Shown one piece after another: positions 23,790-32,643 of a DNA stretch of 64,000 nt (its first letter is position 1; each line of letters opens with the position of its first letter). Origin of the DNA: Streptomyces actinomycinicus (GTDB taxonomy: Bacteria > Actinomycetota > Actinomycetes > Streptomycetales > Streptomycetaceae); assembly GCF_016741775.1 (NCBI RefSeq), contig NZ_JAERRK010000001.1, positions 744,001 through 808,000 on the forward strand, written 5' to 3'. The notes under the pieces were generated by a model, which saw only the letters and a list, made by a program, of their open reading frames with translations, was not told the DNA's origin and searched no databases. The position numbers and the translations under genes were made by a program.

Positions 23790-24347
23790 TCATTCCTCGA
23801 ACAGCGCCTCCTGCTCACCCACCGTCCTGGCCCGCACCCGCTTGTTCCGGGCGCCGACGACCACGGCCGTGGCCGCCGCTGCCACCCCGAGCGCGGCCGG
23901 GACCATCCAGCCGCGGTTGAAGACGTCCCCGACGGCGTGGTCGAGGGAGAGGCGGCCCGGGCCGGCGACGGCGAGGCCGGCCGCGGCCAGGCCCAGGCTC
24001 GCCGCGTGCTCGTAGCCGCCCTCCTGGGCGAAGAAGCCGTTGGGCACGTGGACCGCCGACGCCCCCGCCATCGCGCCGGCCGCCGCCGCGCCCGCCGCCG
24101 GGGTGGCGAGGCCCAGCGCCAGCAGGGTGCCGCCGCCGGCCTCCGCCAGGCCCGCCGCCGTCGCGCTCGCCCTGCCGGGTGCGTAGCCGACCGACTCCAT
24201 GAACTGGCCGGTGCCCTCCAGGCCGTGCCCGCCGAACCAGCCGAACAGCTTCTGGGCGCCGTGCGCGAAGAGCACCCCGCCCGTCCCCAGACGGAGCAGC
24301 AGCAGGCCCAGATCACGTCGGTCGTAACAGCTCACGGTGACTCCCAT
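23790..24347 (-). CDS. DoxX-family membrane protein
   Basis: A 185-residue protein of the DoxX family. Its hallmark region RLGTGGVLFAHGAQKLFGWF then GGHGLEGTGQFMESVGYAPG is intact. Three to four membrane helices follow, with Ala/Gly-rich helices at about residues 62-105 and 120-170. Mycobacterial DoxX works with superoxide dismutase and sulfurtransferase in a membrane oxidoreductase complex; neither partner is adjacent. The start ATG 24347 precedes VSCYDRRDLGLLLL. It is a single gene. Confidence 0.88.
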   Translation of the reverse strand: MGVTVSCYDRRDLGLLLLRLGTGGVLFAHGAQKLFGWFGGHGLEGTGQFMESVGYAPGRASATAAGLAEAGGGTLLALGLATPAAGAAAAGAMAGASAVHVPNGFFAQEGGYEHAASLGLAAAGLAVAGPGRLSLDHAVGDVFNRGWMVPAALGVAAAATAVVVGARNKRVRARTVGEQEALFEE

Positions 24348-24463
24348 GCAGACAGGCGGACAGGTCCCTCCCGCGTTTCCACCGTCGCACCCCGTACACC
24401 CCCGGGCCCGTCCTGGAGGGCGTTCGGGTGGCGGGACCGGGGGAGCGGTGTGAATCTGACGCC

Positions 24464-24790
24464 ATGACGATTCAGCCAGCCAAGCTCAGCGATCCGGCCG
24501 TGCGGGCCTTCGTGAACGCTGTCAACTCCCACGACCGCGAGGGCTTCATGTCCCTCCTCGCGCCGGGCGCGACCATGTCCGACGACGGCTCCGACCGCGA
24601 CCTCGCCGACTGGATCGACCGGGAGATCTTCTCGTCCCACGGCCACATGGAGGTCGACAACGAGTCCGACGGCGGCCGCACCGTCCTCGCCCGCTACAGC
24701 AACGACACCTGGGGCGAGATGCGCACCAAGTGGTCGTTCGTCGTCGAGGACGACGGTCGGATCTCGCGGTTCGAGACCGGGCAGGCCTGA
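24464..24790 (+). CDS. SnoaL/NTF2-like protein
   Basis: A 108-residue NTF2-fold protein (cone-shaped alpha+beta barrel). An N-terminal helix carries VRAFVNAVNSHDREGFMSLL, then strands GATMSDDGSD, RTVLARYSNDTWGEMRTKWS and FVVEDDGRISRFETGQA. Proteins of this type range from polyketide cyclases to simple binding proteins. No catalytic residue can be assigned. The start is ATG 24464 (MTIQPAKL); an upstream in-frame codon at 24428 lacks a binding site. Confidence 0.85.
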   Translation: MTIQPAKLSDPAVRAFVNAVNSHDREGFMSLLAPGATMSDDGSDRDLADWIDREIFSSHGHMEVDNESDGGRTVLARYSNDTWGEMRTKWSFVVEDDGRISRFETGQA

Positions 24791-25001
24791 AGTTCGTCAA
24801 CGTCCCGTGCCCAGAGGGCGCTTGACGTCCGCGCCGGGCGCGGCCATGCGGCGGTGAGGAGCCCTTGGGGCGCCCAGGGCGGCAGTGGTGCGGGGACGGG
24901 AAACCGGGGCGGCTCATCGGATTTTCATATGCTGGCAAATTCACCTGCCAGGACCGCATCCGGTGCTCAAACCCCTGGTCGAGCCGGTGTACGGTCCCCG
25001 A

Positions 25002-26240
25002 GTGCGTGAATGTTCCCGGCTCAGCCGGCGTGCCGTTCTCGGGCTGACGGCCGCCGCCCTGCCCCTCTCCACGGCGACCGGTGCCGCCGCGGCCACCGTG
25101 ATCGGCGGTGAGCGTCTGGCCCGCGCCGGAGTCCAGGTGCGCGGTGCCTCCGGACTGCCGAAGAAACTCACCGCCCGCTCGTGGCTGGTCGCCGACTGCG
25201 CGAGCGGGGAGGTGCTCGCCTCCTTCGGCGCGCACCGGCGGCTCGCGCCCGCGTCGACGCTGAAGATGCTGTTCGCGGACACCGTGCTGAAGAAGTTCGA
25301 CCGCACCCGGCGGTACCGGGTCACCGACGCCGACCTCGCCGACGTCCCGTCCGGCTCCAGCCTCGTCGGCATCAAGCCCGGTATCACCTACACCGTCGAG
25401 CAGTTGTGGCAGGGCGTCTTCCTGCGCTCCGGCAACGACGCCGTGCACGTGCTCTCCCACATGAACGGCGGCATCGCGAAGACGGTCGCCGAGATGCAGG
25501 CCCGGGCCGAGGACCTGCAGGCCCTGGACACCCATGTGGTCAGCCCCGACGGCTTCGACCACAAGGGACAGATCTCGTCGGCGTACGACCTGACGCTCTT
25601 CGCCCGCCACGGTCTCAAGGACGGTGACTTCCGCGGCTACTGCGGCACGCGGACGGCCGACTTCCCGGCGGGCGGCAAGAAGACCTTCCAGATCCAGAAC
25701 ACCGACCGTCTGCTCACCGGGGCGTGGGGCCTGAAGACGTACGAGGGTCTCATCGGCGTCAAGAACGGCTACACCAGCCACGCCGGCAACACCTTCACCG
25801 GCGCGGCTACCCGGGGCGGGCGCACCCTGCTGGTCACCGTGATGCATCCGGACTCCGGCGGCAACGCGGTCTACGAGGAGACCGCCGCGCTGCTCGACTG
25901 GGGCTTCGGGCAGGGGAGTTCGGCCCGGGCCGTGGGCACACTGGCCGAGCCGCGCAGTGAGGGCGGCGCGAGCGCGAGCCCGGCGCCCGCGCACCGGGCC
26001 GTGCAGGCGGCGGCCGGCGCACCGGGCGCGGCCGACGGGGGCGGCTCGGCGTGGCGGACGGCGGGGAGTGCGGCGGCGGCGCTCGCGGTACTGGGGGCCG
26101 GGGCCTGGACCGTCCACCGGCGCAGGGCGCAGACGGCGGCCCGGGCGGAGCGCGGGGGACGCAGTGCCGGGGCCGGGCGCGCGGAACGGGGTGCCGAGGC
26201 CGGGCGCGGTGTGCAGGGCTCGGGGGACGAGCGCGGGTAG
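25002..26240 (+). CDS. D-alanyl-D-alanine carboxypeptidase (S11/PBP5-type), Tat signal, membrane anchored
   Basis: A protein of about 412 residues. The N-terminus SRLSRRAVLGLTAAALPLS is twin-arginine-like. The peptidase domain has SxxK (PASTLKML), SxN (LRSGNDAVHV) and, in place of KTG, KNG (GVKNGYTSHAGN). A single C-terminal hydrophobic helix (AAAALAVLGAGAWTV) followed by HRRR and an Arg-rich tail anchors it to the membrane. It would trim the terminal D-Ala of peptidoglycan stem peptides outside the cell. The start is uncertain: GTG 25002 (VRECSRLSRR) is the closest to the signal; longer frames run to 24885. Confidence 0.88.
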   Translation: MRECSRLSRRAVLGLTAAALPLSTATGAAAATVIGGERLARAGVQVRGASGLPKKLTARSWLVADCASGEVLASFGAHRRLAPASTLKMLFADTVLKKFDRTRRYRVTDADLADVPSGSSLVGIKPGITYTVEQLWQGVFLRSGNDAVHVLSHMNGGIAKTVAEMQARAEDLQALDTHVVSPDGFDHKGQISSAYDLTLFARHGLKDGDFRGYCGTRTADFPAGGKKTFQIQNTDRLLTGAWGLKTYEGLIGVKNGYTSHAGNTFTGAATRGGRTLLVTVMHPDSGGNAVYEETAALLDWGFGQGSSARAVGTLAEPRSEGGASASPAPAHRAVQAAAGAPGAADGGGSAWRTAGSAAAALAVLGAGAWTVHRRRAQTAARAERGGRSAGAGRAERGAEAGRGVQGSGDERG

Positions 26241-26340
26241 CGGAACTCGGGGCGCGGACGCAGAGGTTGGGCCGGCCGTACGTGGGACCGGTGCCGTGCG
26301 ATCCGTCACACGGGCCGTCACGCTGGCCGTGCGGCGTCGT

Positions 26341-26427
26341 GCGGCGGCCGTTCCACCGATCCGGTGCGTACCCCGCGGTGCCGCGAGGTCCACCCCCAAA
26401 ACTCCGGTCCGGTGGAACGGCCGCCGC
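26341..26427. other. Long stem-loop (24-bp arms) in an intergenic region
   Basis: Left arm 26341-26364 (starting GCGGCGGCCGTTCCACCG) and right arm 26404-26427 (ending CGGTGGAACGGCCGCCGC) are complementary at 22 of 24 positions around a 39-base loop. It sits in the convergent gap between the carboxypeptidase and SDR genes and could terminate both. In the same 324-base gap an ATG at 26500 has a GTGGAG site and opens MSATGRNTADVEIPLV, but that frame only runs on antisense to the SDR gene, so I do not call it. Confidence 0.75.
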
Positions 26428-26564
26428 CTCCCCCCTCGGAGTGGCTACGGAACTTCCGTGCGTCAACTGTGAAGTTCTGGTGGAGAAAAGTGGAGCACAT
26501 GTCCGCGACCGGCCGCAATACCGCGGATGTTGAAATTCCGCTTGTGCCGGGCGCGGAGCCGGGC

Positions 26565-27323
26565 TCAGCCCCGCCCGATGAACGGCATCGTGGTCGCCAG
26601 CACCGTCGCGAACTGCACGTTCGCCTCCAGTGGCAGTTCCGCCATGTGCCGTACGGTTCGCGCCACATCGGCCACGTCCATCACCGGTTCCGGGGTTACT
26701 TCCCCGTTCGCCTGGAGCGCGCCGGTCTCCATCCGGGCCGTCATGTCGGTCGCCGCGTTGCCGATGTCGATCTGCCCGACCGCGATGCGGTACGGCCGCC
26801 CGTCCAGCGACAGCGACTTGGTCAGGCCGGTCAGGGCGTGCTTGGTCGCGGTGTAGGCGACCGAGTGCGGGCGGGGCGTATGGGCCGAGACGGAGCCGTT
26901 GTTGATGATCCGGCCGCCCTGCGGGTCCTGCTCCTTCATCCGCCGGTAGGCCGCCTGCGCGCACAGGAACGCCCCGTTGAGGTTGGTGTCCACCACGTGC
27001 CGCCAGGCATCGTAGGGCAGCGCCTCGACCGGCACCCCGCCCGGGCCGAAGGTCCCCGCGTTGTTGAACAGCAGGTCCACCCGGCCGAACCGTTCCGTGG
27101 CCGCCGCGAACAGCGCCTCCACGTCCTCGGGACGGGACACGTCGGTGCGCACGGCGAGGGAGGCGCCCTCCGGTGCCAGTGCCGCCGTCTGCTCCAGCGT
27201 CTCGATGCGCCGGCCGGCCAGCGCCACCGACCAGCCGGAGCGCAGCAGCTCCACGGCGACGGCCCGCCCGATGCCGGAGCCGGCGCCCGTCACCACCGCG
27301 ATCTTCGCTTGCGTCTCAGTCAT
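26565..27323 (-). CDS. Short-chain dehydrogenase/reductase
   Basis: A 252-residue classical SDR. Cofactor motif [16 protein letters not shown] with AGRR (Arg favours NADP), NNAG in [13 protein letters not shown], catalytic Ser in INNGSVSAH, and YTATK. It is closest to general 3-oxoacyl reductase-like or clavaldehyde-type SDRs; no substrate can be named. The ATG 27323 ([15 protein letters not shown]) is preferred over the long upstream frame. It is divergent from the Bcr/CflA exporter gene with a 166-base gap that may hold shared control elements. Confidence 0.88.
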   Translation of the reverse strand: MTETQAKIAVVTGAGSGIGRAVAVELLRSGWSVALAGRRIETLEQTAALAPEGASLAVRTDVSRPEDVEALFAAATERFGRVDLLFNNAGTFGPGGVPVEALPYDAWRHVVDTNLNGAFLCAQAAYRRMKEQDPQGGRIINNGSVSAHTPRPHSVAYTATKHALTGLTKSLSLDGRPYRIAVGQIDIGNAATDMTARMETGALQANGEVTPEPVMDVADVARTVRHMAELPLEANVQFATVLATTMPFIGRG

Positions 27324-27489
27324 GCTCCGCAGCGTAGGCAGAAGGTCCGCGATGTGGAATCGATTGTCCGCCATACGGTTAGTCCGTCGTACGGTCACCC
27401 GACCGCGGCCGAACTCGCTCACCTGTGCCTCGGCAGTCTGTGCGAGCTGAGAGCATAGGTGCCCGGTCCGGTACGAGAGGGAGGGACAC

Positions 27490-28779
27490 ATGACCGAGCA
27501 CGCGACGGCACCGGAGGCGCACCAGCGCTCCGGCCCCGCCGGGCCGCCGGCCGCCGCCACCCGCCGCACCGGCCTGCTCGTCACCTTCGTCCTGGGCGGC
27601 CTCACCGCCACACCCCCGCTCGCGATGGACATGTACCTCCCGGCCCTGCCGGAGGTCACCCGCTCGCTGCACGCCCCCGCCGCCACCGTCCAGCTCAGCC
27701 TCACCGCGTGCCTGCTCGGCATGGCACTCGGACAGCTGGTGGTCGGCCCGATGAGCGACCGATGGGGCCGCCGCCGGCCGCTGCTGGCCGGCCTCGCCGT
27801 CTACGTCCTCGCCACCGCCCTGTGCGCGGTGGCGCCGAACGTCGAGGCCCTGGTCGCCTTCCGCCTGGCCCAGGGCCTCGCGGGCGCCGCCGGGATCGTG
27901 ATCGCACGGGCCGTCGTACGCGACCTGTACGACGGCGTGGCCATGGCCCGCTACTTCTCCACCCTGATGCTGATCTCCGGGCTCGCCCCGATCGTGGCGC
28001 CCCTGGTCGGCGGGCAGATCCTCCGGGTGACGGACTGGCAGGGCGTGTTCCTCGTCCTCACCGCGGTCGGTGCCGTCCTCGCCGCCCTGGTCTGGCTGCG
28101 GCTGCCCGAGACCCTGCCGCCGTCCGAGCGGCACAGCGGGGGAGTGGGGGAGGCCCTGCGCGCGATGCGCGGGCTGCTCGCCGACCCGCCCTTCACCGGC
28201 TACGTGCTGGCCGGCGGCTTCGCCTTCGCCGTCCTGTTCGCCTACATATCCGCCTCCCCCTTCGTCGTCCAGGAGATCTACGGCGCCTCCCCGCAGACCT
28301 TCAGCCTGCTCTTCGGCCTGAACTCGGTCGGCCTGATGATCGCCGGGCAGGTCAACGGGCGGGTGCTGGTGGGACGGGTCCGCCTGGACCGGGTGCTCGG
28401 CACCGGCCTCGGCGTGATCGTGCTCGCGGCGACCGCCCTGCTGCTGATGACCTCGGGTGTCCTCGGCGAGGTCGGCCTGGCCCCGATCGCCGCCGCCCTG
28501 TTCGTCCTCATGTCCGCGATGGGCATCACCCTGCCCAACGCCCAGTCCCTCGCCCTGCTGCGCACCCGGCACGCGGCCGGCTCCGCCTCCGCGCTGCTCG
28601 GCACCTCCTCCTTCCTCGTCGGCGCGGTCGTCTCCCCGCTCGTCGGCGTCGCCGGGGAGGACACCGCCGTACCCATGGCAGTGGTCCAGCTGGCCGGAGC
28701 ACTGGTCGCGACGGCCTGCTTCGTGGGACTGTGCCGTCCCTGGAGGGCACCTGCGGGGCCGGAGGGAGAGGACAACTGA
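27490..28779 (+). CDS. Bcr/CflA-family multidrug efflux MFS transporter
   Basis: A 429-residue major facilitator with twelve predicted helices. Family hallmarks: [20 protein letters not shown] in helix 1, the motif A loop [16 protein letters not shown], and the motif C-like [20 protein letters not shown]. Bcr/CflA pumps export bicyclomycin, chloramphenicol or sulphonamides by proton antiport. ATG 27490 has GAGGGAGGG upstream. It is followed by a serine hydrolase gene whose CTG start overlaps its stop, hinting that pump and hydrolase act on related compounds. Confidence 0.9.
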   Translation: MTEHATAPEAHQRSGPAGPPAAATRRTGLLVTFVLGGLTATPPLAMDMYLPALPEVTRSLHAPAATVQLSLTACLLGMALGQLVVGPMSDRWGRRRPLLAGLAVYVLATALCAVAPNVEALVAFRLAQGLAGAAGIVIARAVVRDLYDGVAMARYFSTLMLISGLAPIVAPLVGGQILRVTDWQGVFLVLTAVGAVLAALVWLRLPETLPPSERHSGGVGEALRAMRGLLADPPFTGYVLAGGFAFAVLFAYISASPFVVQEIYGASPQTFSLLFGLNSVGLMIAGQVNGRVLVGRVRLDRVLGTGLGVIVLAATALLLMTSGVLGEVGLAPIAAALFVLMSAMGITLPNAQSLALLRTRHAAGSASALLGTSSFLVGAVVSPLVGVAGEDTAVPMAVVQLAGALVATACFVGLCRPWRAPAGPEGEDN

Positions 28780-29900
28780 GCGCACCGAGACTGCGCGCCG
28801 GCACACCGGAGCGGGCCGGACTCGACCCCGTCGAGCTGGGCCACCTGGTCGGCGAGGTGCACGCGCTGACCGCCGGGGAGCGCCCCTGGGCGGCCGGCGC
28901 CGTCGTGCTGGCCGGCCGCGGCCCCCTGATCGCCGTCGCCGAGGCCGCGGGCTGGGCCGTGCGCTACGCCTCCTACGACCCGCAGACCGACACCGGCGTC
29001 GAACTGCCGCCCGCCGCCCGCGTGCCGGCCACCGTCGATACACCCTTCGACCTCGCCTCCCTCACCAAACTGTTCACGTCCGTCGCCGCCGTGCAGCAGA
29101 TCGAGCGCGGCACCCTCGGCATGGACGCCCGGGTCGGCTACTACCTGCCCGAGTTCGTCGGCGCCGCCGCCTACGGCGTCACCGTGCGCCAGCTGCTCAC
29201 GCACACCTCCGGCCTGCGCCCCGAACTCCCGCTGTACGACTGCCGGGACGACAGGGCCCGGCTCGCCCTGCTGCGGGCCGAGGCGCCGACGGCGGACCCG
29301 GGCACCTACCGGTACTCCGACCTGAACATGCTCCTGCTGCAGGCGGTCCTGGAACGCGTCACCGGCCGCACCCTCGACGTCCTCGTCCACGACGGGATCA
29401 CCCGGCCGCTCGGCATGACCGCCACCGCCTTCGGTCCCTGCCCCGGTGCGGCGGCCACCGAGGACCAGCGGCGGCCGTGGGCCAAGACGGACCGGGGCAT
29501 GCTGCGGGGCGTCGTCCACGACGAGAACGCCTGGGCGCTCGGCGGGGTCGCCGGTCACGCGGGCCTCTTCTCCACGGCACCCGACCTGGCCGTCTTCTGC
29601 CGGGCCCTCCTGTGCGGCGGCTCGTACGGCCCCGCGCGCATCCTCGGCCCCGACTTCGTGGAACTGCTGTTCACCCCGCCCGGGCTGGGCTTCGCCCTGG
29701 ACCAGCCGTGGTTCATGGGCGAGCTGGCGGGCCGCGGCGCCGCGGGCCACACCGGCTTCACCGGCACGTCCCTGGTCCTCGACCCGGCGACCGACACGTT
29801 CCTGATCCTGCTGGCCAACACGGTCCACCCCAGACGCCGCCCACCGAACAGCGCACCACGCGCGGCACTGGCCACGCACCTGGCACGATCGGTGATCTGA
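28776..29900 (+). CDS. Serine hydrolase of the class C beta-lactamase / PBP4* fold
   Basis: A hydrolase of about 374 residues. The SxxK nucleophile is in FDLASLTKLFTSVAAVQQIE, the Tyr motif is YRYSDLNMLLLQ, and the HTGFTGT segment takes the KTG place near the C-terminus. No signal peptide is seen, so it is probably cytoplasmic, like EstB-type esterases. The conserved N-terminus ([18 protein letters not shown]) begins at CTG 28776, with GGAGGGAGAGG 5-15 bases upstream; no ATG or GTG fits. The CTG overlaps the transporter stop (CTGA). The substrate is unknown. Confidence 0.85.
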   Translation: MSAPRLRAGTPERAGLDPVELGHLVGEVHALTAGERPWAAGAVVLAGRGPLIAVAEAAGWAVRYASYDPQTDTGVELPPAARVPATVDTPFDLASLTKLFTSVAAVQQIERGTLGMDARVGYYLPEFVGAAAYGVTVRQLLTHTSGLRPELPLYDCRDDRARLALLRAEAPTADPGTYRYSDLNMLLLQAVLERVTGRTLDVLVHDGITRPLGMTATAFGPCPGAAATEDQRRPWAKTDRGMLRGVVHDENAWALGGVAGHAGLFSTAPDLAVFCRALLCGGSYGPARILGPDFVELLFTPPGLGFALDQPWFMGELAGRGAAGHTGFTGTSLVLDPATDTFLILLANTVHPRRRPPNSAPRAALATHLARSVI

Positions 29901-30031
29901 CCTCCTGCCCCGCCGGCCCGTGCCCGGCTCGGGCCCGGCCTGCGACGGTGCCTCTCCAGTCGGCCGAGCCGGGGTGGGCAGGTGAGCGAACCGGGCCCGG
30001 GGGCAACCCCGCCGCGCCGTAGAATCACCGG

Positions 30032-31009
30032 GTGAACGACCCCCTCCGCACCGCACTGGCCGAACTGCTCGACGGCCTGCCCCCCACGGAGGTGTCCGCG
30101 GCAGTGGACCGGCTGATCGCCAACTACCGCGGCGACACCCCCACCACCGCGCCGATCCTCCGCCACCGCGCCGACGTCGCCGCCTACGCCGCCTACCGGA
30201 TGCCCGCCACCTTCGAGGCGGTCCGCTCCGCACTGGAGGCGTTCACCGAGGCCGTCCCCGACTGGACGCCCGGCAGCCACGTCGACGTCGGCGGCGGCAC
30301 CGGCGCCGCCACCTGGGCCGTCACGGCCACCTGGCCCGGCGGGCGCAGCGTCACCGTGCTGGACTGGGCCGAACCCGCGCTCGCCCTCGGCCGCGAACTG
30401 GCCGCCGCCAACCCGGACCTCCAGGGCGCCCGCTGGCAGCGCGCCCGGATCGGGGCGGACCTCACCCTGGACGCCACCGACCTCGTCACGGTGTCGTACG
30501 TCCTCAACGAACTCTCCCCGGCGGACCGGACCGCCCTGGTGGACGCCGCCGCGGCAGCCGCACAGACCGTCGTGATCGTCGAAGCCGGCACCCCGGCCGG
30601 GTACGAGCGCGTCATCGAGGCCCGCGACCGGCTCGTCCGGGCCGGCTTCCGGGTCGCCGCGCCCTGCCCGCACAGCGCCGCCTGCCCGATCGTGCCCGGC
30701 ACGGACTGGTGCCACTTCTCCGCCCGGGTCGGCCGGTCGTCCCTGCACCGCCAGGTGAAGGGCGGCTCGCTGGCCTACGAGGACGAGAAGTTCTCCTACG
30801 TCGCCGCCACCCGCCTCCCGGCCGAGCCCGCCCCCGCCCGCGTGGTCCGGCGCCCGCAGATCCGCAAGGGGCAGGTGCTCCTCGACCTGTGCGAGGCCGA
30901 GGAGCAGCTGCGCCGCACGACGGTCACCAAACGCCACGGCGACCTGTACAAGGCGGCCCGGGACGCCGGCTGGGGCGATGCCTGGCCGCCGTACGGCTCC
31001 GCGTCGTAG
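30032..31009 (+). CDS. Rsm22-family ribosomal small-subunit methyltransferase-like protein
   Basis: A 325-residue SAM-binding protein. The motif SHVDVGGGTGAATWAV is followed by DWAEPALALGREL and VSYVLNEL, as in Rsm22 (mitochondrial small-subunit assembly factor). Between residues 208 and 236 it carries a cysteine cluster (APCPHSAACPI and DWCHFSARVGR), which in this family binds an iron-sulfur or zinc centre. The final basic helix TKRHGDLYKAARDAGWGDAW is typical. The start is GTG 30032. Bacterial members are assumed to act on rRNA, without firm proof. Confidence 0.88.
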   Translation: MNDPLRTALAELLDGLPPTEVSAAVDRLIANYRGDTPTTAPILRHRADVAAYAAYRMPATFEAVRSALEAFTEAVPDWTPGSHVDVGGGTGAATWAVTATWPGGRSVTVLDWAEPALALGRELAAANPDLQGARWQRARIGADLTLDATDLVTVSYVLNELSPADRTALVDAAAAAAQTVVIVEAGTPAGYERVIEARDRLVRAGFRVAAPCPHSAACPIVPGTDWCHFSARVGRSSLHRQVKGGSLAYEDEKFSYVAATRLPAEPAPARVVRRPQIRKGQVLLDLCEAEEQLRRTTVTKRHGDLYKAARDAGWGDAWPPYGSAS

Positions 31010-31040
31010 CCCGCCCCCGCGGCTTGTTACTTTCGGTCCC

Positions 31041-31655
31041 ATGGTCACCAAGCCCGCACCCGACGCCACCCGCCGCAGCGAGAAGTCGCGCCGGGCGATC
31101 TACGACGCCGCCCTCGCCCTGGTCGGCGAGGTCGGGTACCCGAAGACCACCGTCGAGTCCATCGCCGCCCGCGCCGGGGTCGGCAAGCAGACCATCTACC
31201 GGTGGTGGTCCTCCAAGGCCGACGTCCTGCTGGAGGCGTTCCTGGACCTCGCGGAGCAGGCGGCCCGGGCGGCGGGGCAGGAGCCGTACGCCATCCCGGA
31301 CACCGGCGACCTCGCCGCCGACCTGAAGGCGGTGCTGCGGGCCACGGTGGACGAGCTGCTCGACCCGCGCTTCGAGGCGCCCTCGCGGGCGCTGGCCGCG
31401 GAGGGGCTGGTCAACGAGCAGCTCGGCCGCGAGTTCGTGAGCAAACTCCTCGAACCGCAGCTCCAGCTGTACGTCGACCGGCTGTGCGCCGCGCAGGACG
31501 CGGGGGCGGTACGCGCCGACGTGGACCCCCGGATCGCGCTGGAGCTGTTCGTGTCACCGCTGGCACAGCGGTGGCTGCAACGGACCGGGCCGATCTCGTA
31601 CGCGTACACGGACACCCTCGTGGACTACGCCCTGCACGGAATCGCCCCCCGCTGA
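31041..31655 (+). CDS. TetR-family transcriptional regulator
   Basis: A 204-residue TetR regulator. DNA-binding part: RRAIYDAALALVGEVGYPKT then VESIAARAGVGKQTIYRWWS. The C-terminal part matches TetR_C_16/AcrR-like ligand domains (ALELFVSPLAQRWLQRTGPI). It follows the Rsm22-like gene by 31 bases and may share its transcript. It has no neighbouring transporter to suggest its target. Confidence 0.9.
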   Translation: MVTKPAPDATRRSEKSRRAIYDAALALVGEVGYPKTTVESIAARAGVGKQTIYRWWSSKADVLLEAFLDLAEQAARAAGQEPYAIPDTGDLAADLKAVLRATVDELLDPRFEAPSRALAAEGLVNEQLGREFVSKLLEPQLQLYVDRLCAAQDAGAVRADVDPRIALELFVSPLAQRWLQRTGPISYAYTDTLVDYALHGIAPR

Positions 31656-31884
31656 CCTCCCACCCGACCACCCGCCCGTAGCCCGTCCGACCACCGCGCA
31701 CCCGTCCCGGTCGCCTGTGCGGTACCGACTCGACCGGCCGTGGGAAGCCGGCCCGGGCGGCTGTGAGGCTCGTCTCCTCCCGGTCCGGCGGAACCGGCCT
31801 ACGGACCCCCGAAGCACATGAAGACGGGACGATAAGGCATGCTGTCCGCACACCAGCGAGGCGACCACCAGACTGAGGCGATAG

Positions 31885-32628
31885 ATGAGCGCGACGTTCG
31901 GCGGCCGGTCCGGCCGGCAGGGCAAACTGTCCCAGTGGCTGCTCGGACGCCGCTCGAAGGAGACCGGCGCCGTCGACGACGGCGGCCGTGAGGCGCTGCT
32001 GCTCGCTGCCGCCGGCGCGGGTCTGCCGCTCGCCCCCGCCGCGTACCCGGCCCCCGGCTACCGCTGTTCCTGTGACCGCATCGGCTGCCCCACCCCGGCC
32101 CGGCACCCGGTGTCGTTCGCCTGGCAGACGCAGTCCACCACCGACCGCGCCCAGATCGAGCGCTGGGCCCGGCACCAGCCGCAGGCCAACTTCATCACCG
32201 CCACCGGCATGGTGCACGACGTCCTGGACGTGCCCCTGGCGGCCGGCCGTGAGGCGCTGGAACGGCTGCTGGGCGACGGCGTCGAGGTCGGCCCGGTCGC
32301 CGAGAGCGACGACGGCCGCATGCTGTTCTTCACCCTCACCCGGGGCACCCCCGAGGACGAGGACGAGTGGTGGCCCTGCGAACTGGACTGCCACCCCGAG
32401 ACCATGGACGAGCACCCCGGCCTGCGCTGGCACTGCCGAGGCTCCTACGTCCTGGTACCGCCCGCCCGGCTGCCCGGTGACGAGGACCGGCAGGTCCGCT
32501 GGGCGCACGGCCCGGAGCATCCGCTGCCGGACCCGCTGTCCCTGCTGGAGGCGCTCACCGACGCCTGCGCCCGGCACGCGGGCGCGGAGACCGGCCACCA
32601 GGGCGCGGCCTGGCCGCTGCGGCACTGA
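31885..32628 (+). CDS. Prim-pol-like bifunctional DNA primase/polymerase N-domain protein
   Basis: A 247-residue protein resembling the N-terminal prim-pol domain. AAGAGLPLAPAAYPAPGYRC precedes the cysteine knot CSCDRIGCPTPARHP, then QPQANFITATGMVHDVLDVP. In true prim-pol enzymes the last segment carries the acidic metal site; here only one Asp pair is visible (HDVLDV), so catalysis is doubtful. Such proteins are conserved as single copies in Streptomyces with no defined role. The preceding 229-base gap shows no gene. Confidence 0.8.
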   Translation: MSATFGGRSGRQGKLSQWLLGRRSKETGAVDDGGREALLLAAAGAGLPLAPAAYPAPGYRCSCDRIGCPTPARHPVSFAWQTQSTTDRAQIERWARHQPQANFITATGMVHDVLDVPLAAGREALERLLGDGVEVGPVAESDDGRMLFFTLTRGTPEDEDEWWPCELDCHPETMDEHPGLRWHCRGSYVLVPPARLPGDEDRQVRWAHGPEHPLPDPLSLLEALTDACARHAGAETGHQGAAWPLRH

Positions 32629-32643
32629 CGGCCCGCCGGCGGC

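Noticed and set aside
26500..26560. Possible small gene starting MSATGRNTADVEIPLV with a GTGGAG site
   Set aside because: The frame has no stop near by and continues antisense to the SDR gene, and I recognise no family. It could be a broken gene start but the support is too thin.
27373..27398. TACGG-type repeats in the SDR-exporter gap as an operator
   Set aside because: The arms are imperfect and no regulator is nearby; not convincing enough to list.
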